In this document: piece by piece, positions 45,585 to 47,982 of the stretch | Layout of the letters: every line of letters starts with the position of its first letter | How positions within the stretch are numbered: position 1 is the first letter of the stretch | Source of the DNA: Acidisoma silvae | Lineage (GTDB): Bacteria > Pseudomonadota > Alphaproteobacteria > Acetobacterales > Acetobacteraceae | Assembly: GCF_020618775.1 (NCBI RefSeq) | Contig: NZ_JAESVB010000023.1 | Span: 1-47,982, forward strand | Direction of reading: 5' to 3' | DNA: 47,982 nt | Program-made: the position numbers and the translations under genes | Notes under the pieces: model-generated | Seen by the model: the letters and a program-made list of their open reading frames with translations, nothing else | What the model was told of the DNA's origin: nothing | Database searches by the model: none

Positions 45585-46751
45585 TCACTTGCCACGACCG
45601 AAAGGGCTTGCCGCGCTTGCAACGAGCTTGACGAGATCCACCTGCCGACTTGTGCCGGTTTTGCGAAAAATCGACTTAAGGTGAGATTTCACAGTCTCCG
45701 GAGCCAGCCCAAGCACAGCCGCGATTTGCGGAACGCCGCCCAGTTCCACGATGCCAGCAACGACCGCGATCTCGCGCCGCGTCAGTCCGAAATGCGACCT
45801 CAACATGTCGACGGAGGCCGGACTATCGAACTGCAATTCTCGAATAAACAAAGCCGCGACCGCACGGTAGCTGCCCCCAAGGGACTTCCTTGACCCGCTG
45901 ACCAGCGAGATCAAAGTACCCACGATTGCTCGGCCCTCGGCACTACCGAAAATGATGGAAATACCCTCAGTGCCAAGAGCATTATCCCCCTCCCCTGCTT
46001 GAATTAGCGCAGTTTCGAAAAGCTCCCGCGTTTGCTGGGCCGATGCCCTGACCTTTCCACCGACGATTGCGATCATTTCAGGATGCTCGGCCAGCAAGGT
46101 ACGCGCTCCCTGGTTGCTGTGCAGCACGGTCGCCCGCTTATCGAGCAGGAAGATCGCACCGTCCAGTCGGTCGAGCGTGTGTGAAAAGATAGACACTTCA
46201 AGGGTTTGCTGATTGAGTACACGGCCAATCGTCGCTGCACGCCGGACGTGCGGGCCAATTAGTTCCAGCTTCTGTCGAAGCAATTCGTCAGCTAGCCCCT
46301 GTTCTTTGCTTCTTACGAACGCTAGCACGGTTATGGTTGTAGCCGTTGCCTCCAAAACGGCGACGGCCACATCAACCATCCGACGCGGTGCCAAGAATTC
46401 CGTTGCAAAGCGACTTCTAGCGTATTCCTCGATTGCCATAACGTCTGACGTCAGTATGACCATGCCCGCTTCGACCTGACCAATACTCGATAGCCGCATA
46501 GGGTTGAGGAGAAGATAGGTTTCAAGATAGCTTTTAACCCATTCTGGATCATTGAATGATACATAAAAGACACTTTTCGTCGGTTCTATCGCGTCCTCAA
46601 GGATCAGAATACTCCTTGCCGCGCCGACATAGTCGGTAATTCTTTCAAGGACTCTCGGCCAAGACTCAGGACTAATCACCGTATCGTATATGTCGCCAAT
46701 GAGCTGTGACAGTTCGTTCAACGAAAGCCGCTCCGACCGTTTGATAAACAT
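45585..46751 (-). CDS. LuxR-type transcriptional regulator
   Basis: A 388-residue regulator with a PAS-like sensory region (about 10-290) and a LuxR helix-turn-helix at the carboxyl end (about 325-380): FGLTRREIAVVAGIVELGGV, then GLAPETVKSHLKSIF. No receiver domain is seen, so it likely responds to a ligand or redox state through the amino part. ATG at 46751 is preferred over a TTG two codons earlier; the binding site is weak. It is convergent with the giant Hint gene and may regulate it, though only proximity supports this. Confidence 0.85.
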   Translation of the reverse strand: MFIKRSERLSLNELSQLIGDIYDTVISPESWPRVLERITDYVGAARSILILEDAIEPTKSVFYVSFNDPEWVKSYLETYLLLNPMRLSSIGQVEAGMVILTSDVMAIEEYARSRFATEFLAPRRMVDVAVAVLEATATTITVLAFVRSKEQGLADELLRQKLELIGPHVRRAATIGRVLNQQTLEVSIFSHTLDRLDGAIFLLDKRATVLHSNQGARTLLAEHPEMIAIVGGKVRASAQQTRELFETALIQAGEGDNALGTEGISIIFGSAEGRAIVGTLISLVSGSRKSLGGSYRAVAALFIRELQFDSPASVDMLRSHFGLTRREIAVVAGIVELGGVPQIAAVLGLAPETVKSHLKSIFRKTGTSRQVDLVKLVASAASPFGRGK

Positions 46752-46984
46752 GCTCAAGGTAACTGGGATCGCAAACGCAACTTCGCAATTGCTGGAGTTG
46801 CCCCCGTTAAACGCTCAGCATCAGAGTTGATGCAGGAGTGGCTTTAGCGGACGCCTCATTGATTGTCACGCGCCGTAGATAGTTTAGTAACATAACCCGA
46901 CCCAGCTAAGACACAGCTTGGCTTTTGAAGCTGCTCCAGGGGCGCATATTTGTTAAAGTATCAGATCTTTAGCGAGATTGTGTC
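46752..46984. other. Gap upstream of LuxR gene
   Basis: About 230 bp. No gene or RNA is seen. A TCGACTGGCCAGTCGA palindrome lies just beyond, near 46983-46998, within the decayed LysR gene. The LuxR promoter must lie in this gap, but I could not assign boxes. Confidence 0.3.
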
Positions 46985-47612
46985 GACTGGCCAGTCGAGA
47001 AAAACCCGCTCGCGGGGCGAAAGTTGACGGATCCTCGGATAGAGCACCGAAATTGACGTGACGGCAGGGGGATAGTCAGGCATCAGCTCGACAAGCGTTC
47101 CCTCGGCAATCTCTTGCGCACAGCGATAACGCGGGACCTGGATGAGTCCAAAGCCGCATAACTTTCGGTTTCGGTCACGATCACACGATGAGGCAATGTC
47201 ACGCTGTGCTCCTCGTTTTTTACCTTGAATTTAAGCGGCAGAACCTGATCGGTGCGTGATGACGCAAAGCCGATCGTCTCATGGCCCTGGACGCCCTCCA
47301 ATGTGCAAGGGACACCTCGCTGGGCGAGATAGGCATGACCGCTAAGGTCATTTCTCTGGCTAAGCCCAAGCGTCGGACGGTCATGTCGCTGTCAGCGATC
47401 GCCGCCACGGATCACGCAATCAAAACCTTTGCGCAGAATATCTGCAAAAACGATCCCCCTCACCGAGGAACAGCGTCAAATTGAGATGACGCGCCATGAA
47501 TACCGGAAGCTCGGCAGAATGAAGGTTCGAGCGGCTGTCCCGTGCACGCTGACGCGAAGCAAGCCCCGGACTTCGTTTCCGGTGAGAATGGCTTCGGCAT
47601 CCTCGATTTCCA
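46985..47612 (-). pseudogene. LysR-type regulator, decayed
   Basis: Read on the minus strand in several frames, the region reconstructs a LysR effector domain: EIEDAEAILTGNEVRGLLRV near 47600, LNLTLFLGEGDRF near 47480, SDMTVRRLGLAREMTLA near 47390, EGVQGHETIGFASSRTDQVL near 47280 and a tail ending ERVFLDWPVD near 46990. At least three frameshifts are needed. The helix-turn-helix part is missing at the right, where IS110-related sequence follows. Not functional. Confidence 0.65.
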
Positions 47613-47840
47613 CTAGGACCTGTCATTACTCCTTCAATGGGTCTTCCTCAGACTGTGGGCACCACTACAAGGTGTCGGCTCCCTAAAATACTGTGGTGAT
47701 TGAACAATTCGGGGCAAAGCAGCAAGTAGGTCGAATTACAAGACGAAACGCACAAAAAGGCGTTTTAGTTCATTTTCTTCAACGACTTACCCGATTATCA
47801 AGGCCCTATTTGCCCACAAAATGAGCGACTGTCTTGATCG

Positions 47841-47982
47841 TCAAGCGGAGATCCATCCTTTTCGGTCCCGCAGCATGGCATTGAGGATAGTCAGTAGCTT
47901 TCGCATGCATGCCGTAAGAGCCAGCTTGCCGGGATTGCCTGCGGCCCGCAGGCGTTCATACATCAGGCGAATGATCGGGTTC
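47841..47982 (-). CDS. IS110-family transposase, carboxyl end, cut by window
   Basis: The last 46 residues of an IS110-family transposase. The block NPIIRLMYERLRAAGNPGKL and the ending ACMRKLLTILNAMLRDRKGW are characteristic. The stop is TGA at 47841-47843. The remainder lies beyond the window. Sequence at about 47613-47840 is probably the noncoding right end of this element, as it shows no gene. A short related fragment occurs at 34605. Confidence 0.75.
   Translation of the reverse strand, partial: NPIIRLMYERLRAAGNPGKLALTACMRKLLTILNAMLRDRKGWISA

Noticed and set aside
1-47982. tRNA or rRNA genes
   Set aside because: None recognised by eye on either strand; a covariance-model scan would be decisive.

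Overview
This is a high-GC alphaproteobacterial segment. The Hint-domain giant protein, the mix of ISL3, IS3, IS30, IS110 and IS256 elements and the sugar-acid style transport genes suggest the Acetobacteraceae (Acidisoma/Acidiphilium-like). That placement is an inference, because no rRNA or tRNA gene is present to anchor it. Much of the window is accessory DNA, and I count at least nine insertion-sequence copies or fragments, most of them decayed.

Layout. (1) 1-3070: an edge region with a 12-bp-period tandem repeat array and a truncated reading frame, then an ISL3-family element with a frameshifted transposase next to a second, internally deleted ISL3 remnant. (2) 3052-18935: fourteen co-oriented genes on the minus strand with gaps of 81 bp or less and several stop/start overlaps, looking like one long operon. 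It encodes two ribose-type ABC importers (one with a fused ATPase-permease), one CUT1-type importer without an ATPase, an MFS carrier, three hydrolases of unrelated folds that each include known lactonases (metallo-beta-lactamase fold, SMP-30/gluconolactonase, amidohydrolase-2) and an HD-domain protein. (3) 19148-23194: two related LysR regulators, a second MFS carrier and an SDR dehydrogenase. (4) 23195-28400: a graveyard of ISL3 and IS3 fragments, a CheB-like fragment, a LuxR-type regulator with a degenerate receiver, a CheY-like receiver protein and a 240-bp ISL3-derived miniature element. (5) 28432-34193: housekeeping and stress-like genes: a frameshifted MFS carrier, exodeoxyribonuclease III, a zinc alcohol dehydrogenase, a TetR regulator, a quinone-oxidoreductase-like enzyme and a nitroreductase. 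(6) 34200-39300: more mobile DNA (IS110 tail, decayed IS3 element, IS256 element with intact 8-bp target duplication inside an IS30 remnant), plus a receiver gene with an in-frame stop and a possible toxin-activating acyltransferase-like gene. (7) 39425-46751: a 2044-residue repeat protein ending in a Hint domain, followed convergently by a LuxR regulator. (8) 46980-47982: a decayed LysR gene and the 3' end of an IS110 transposase running off the window.

How the genes may work together. The 3-23 kb block reads as a catabolic island for a sugar acid, sugar lactone or similar small hydroxylated compound. Periplasmic binding proteins capture the substrate, ABC and MFS carriers import it, the hydrolases open lactone or ester rings, and the SDR enzyme oxidises a hydroxyl. 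The divergent LysR genes probably sense an intermediate. The exact substrate cannot be read from sequence. The 36-47 kb block looks like a separate surface or secreted-protein locus whose neighbours have been damaged by insertion sequences.
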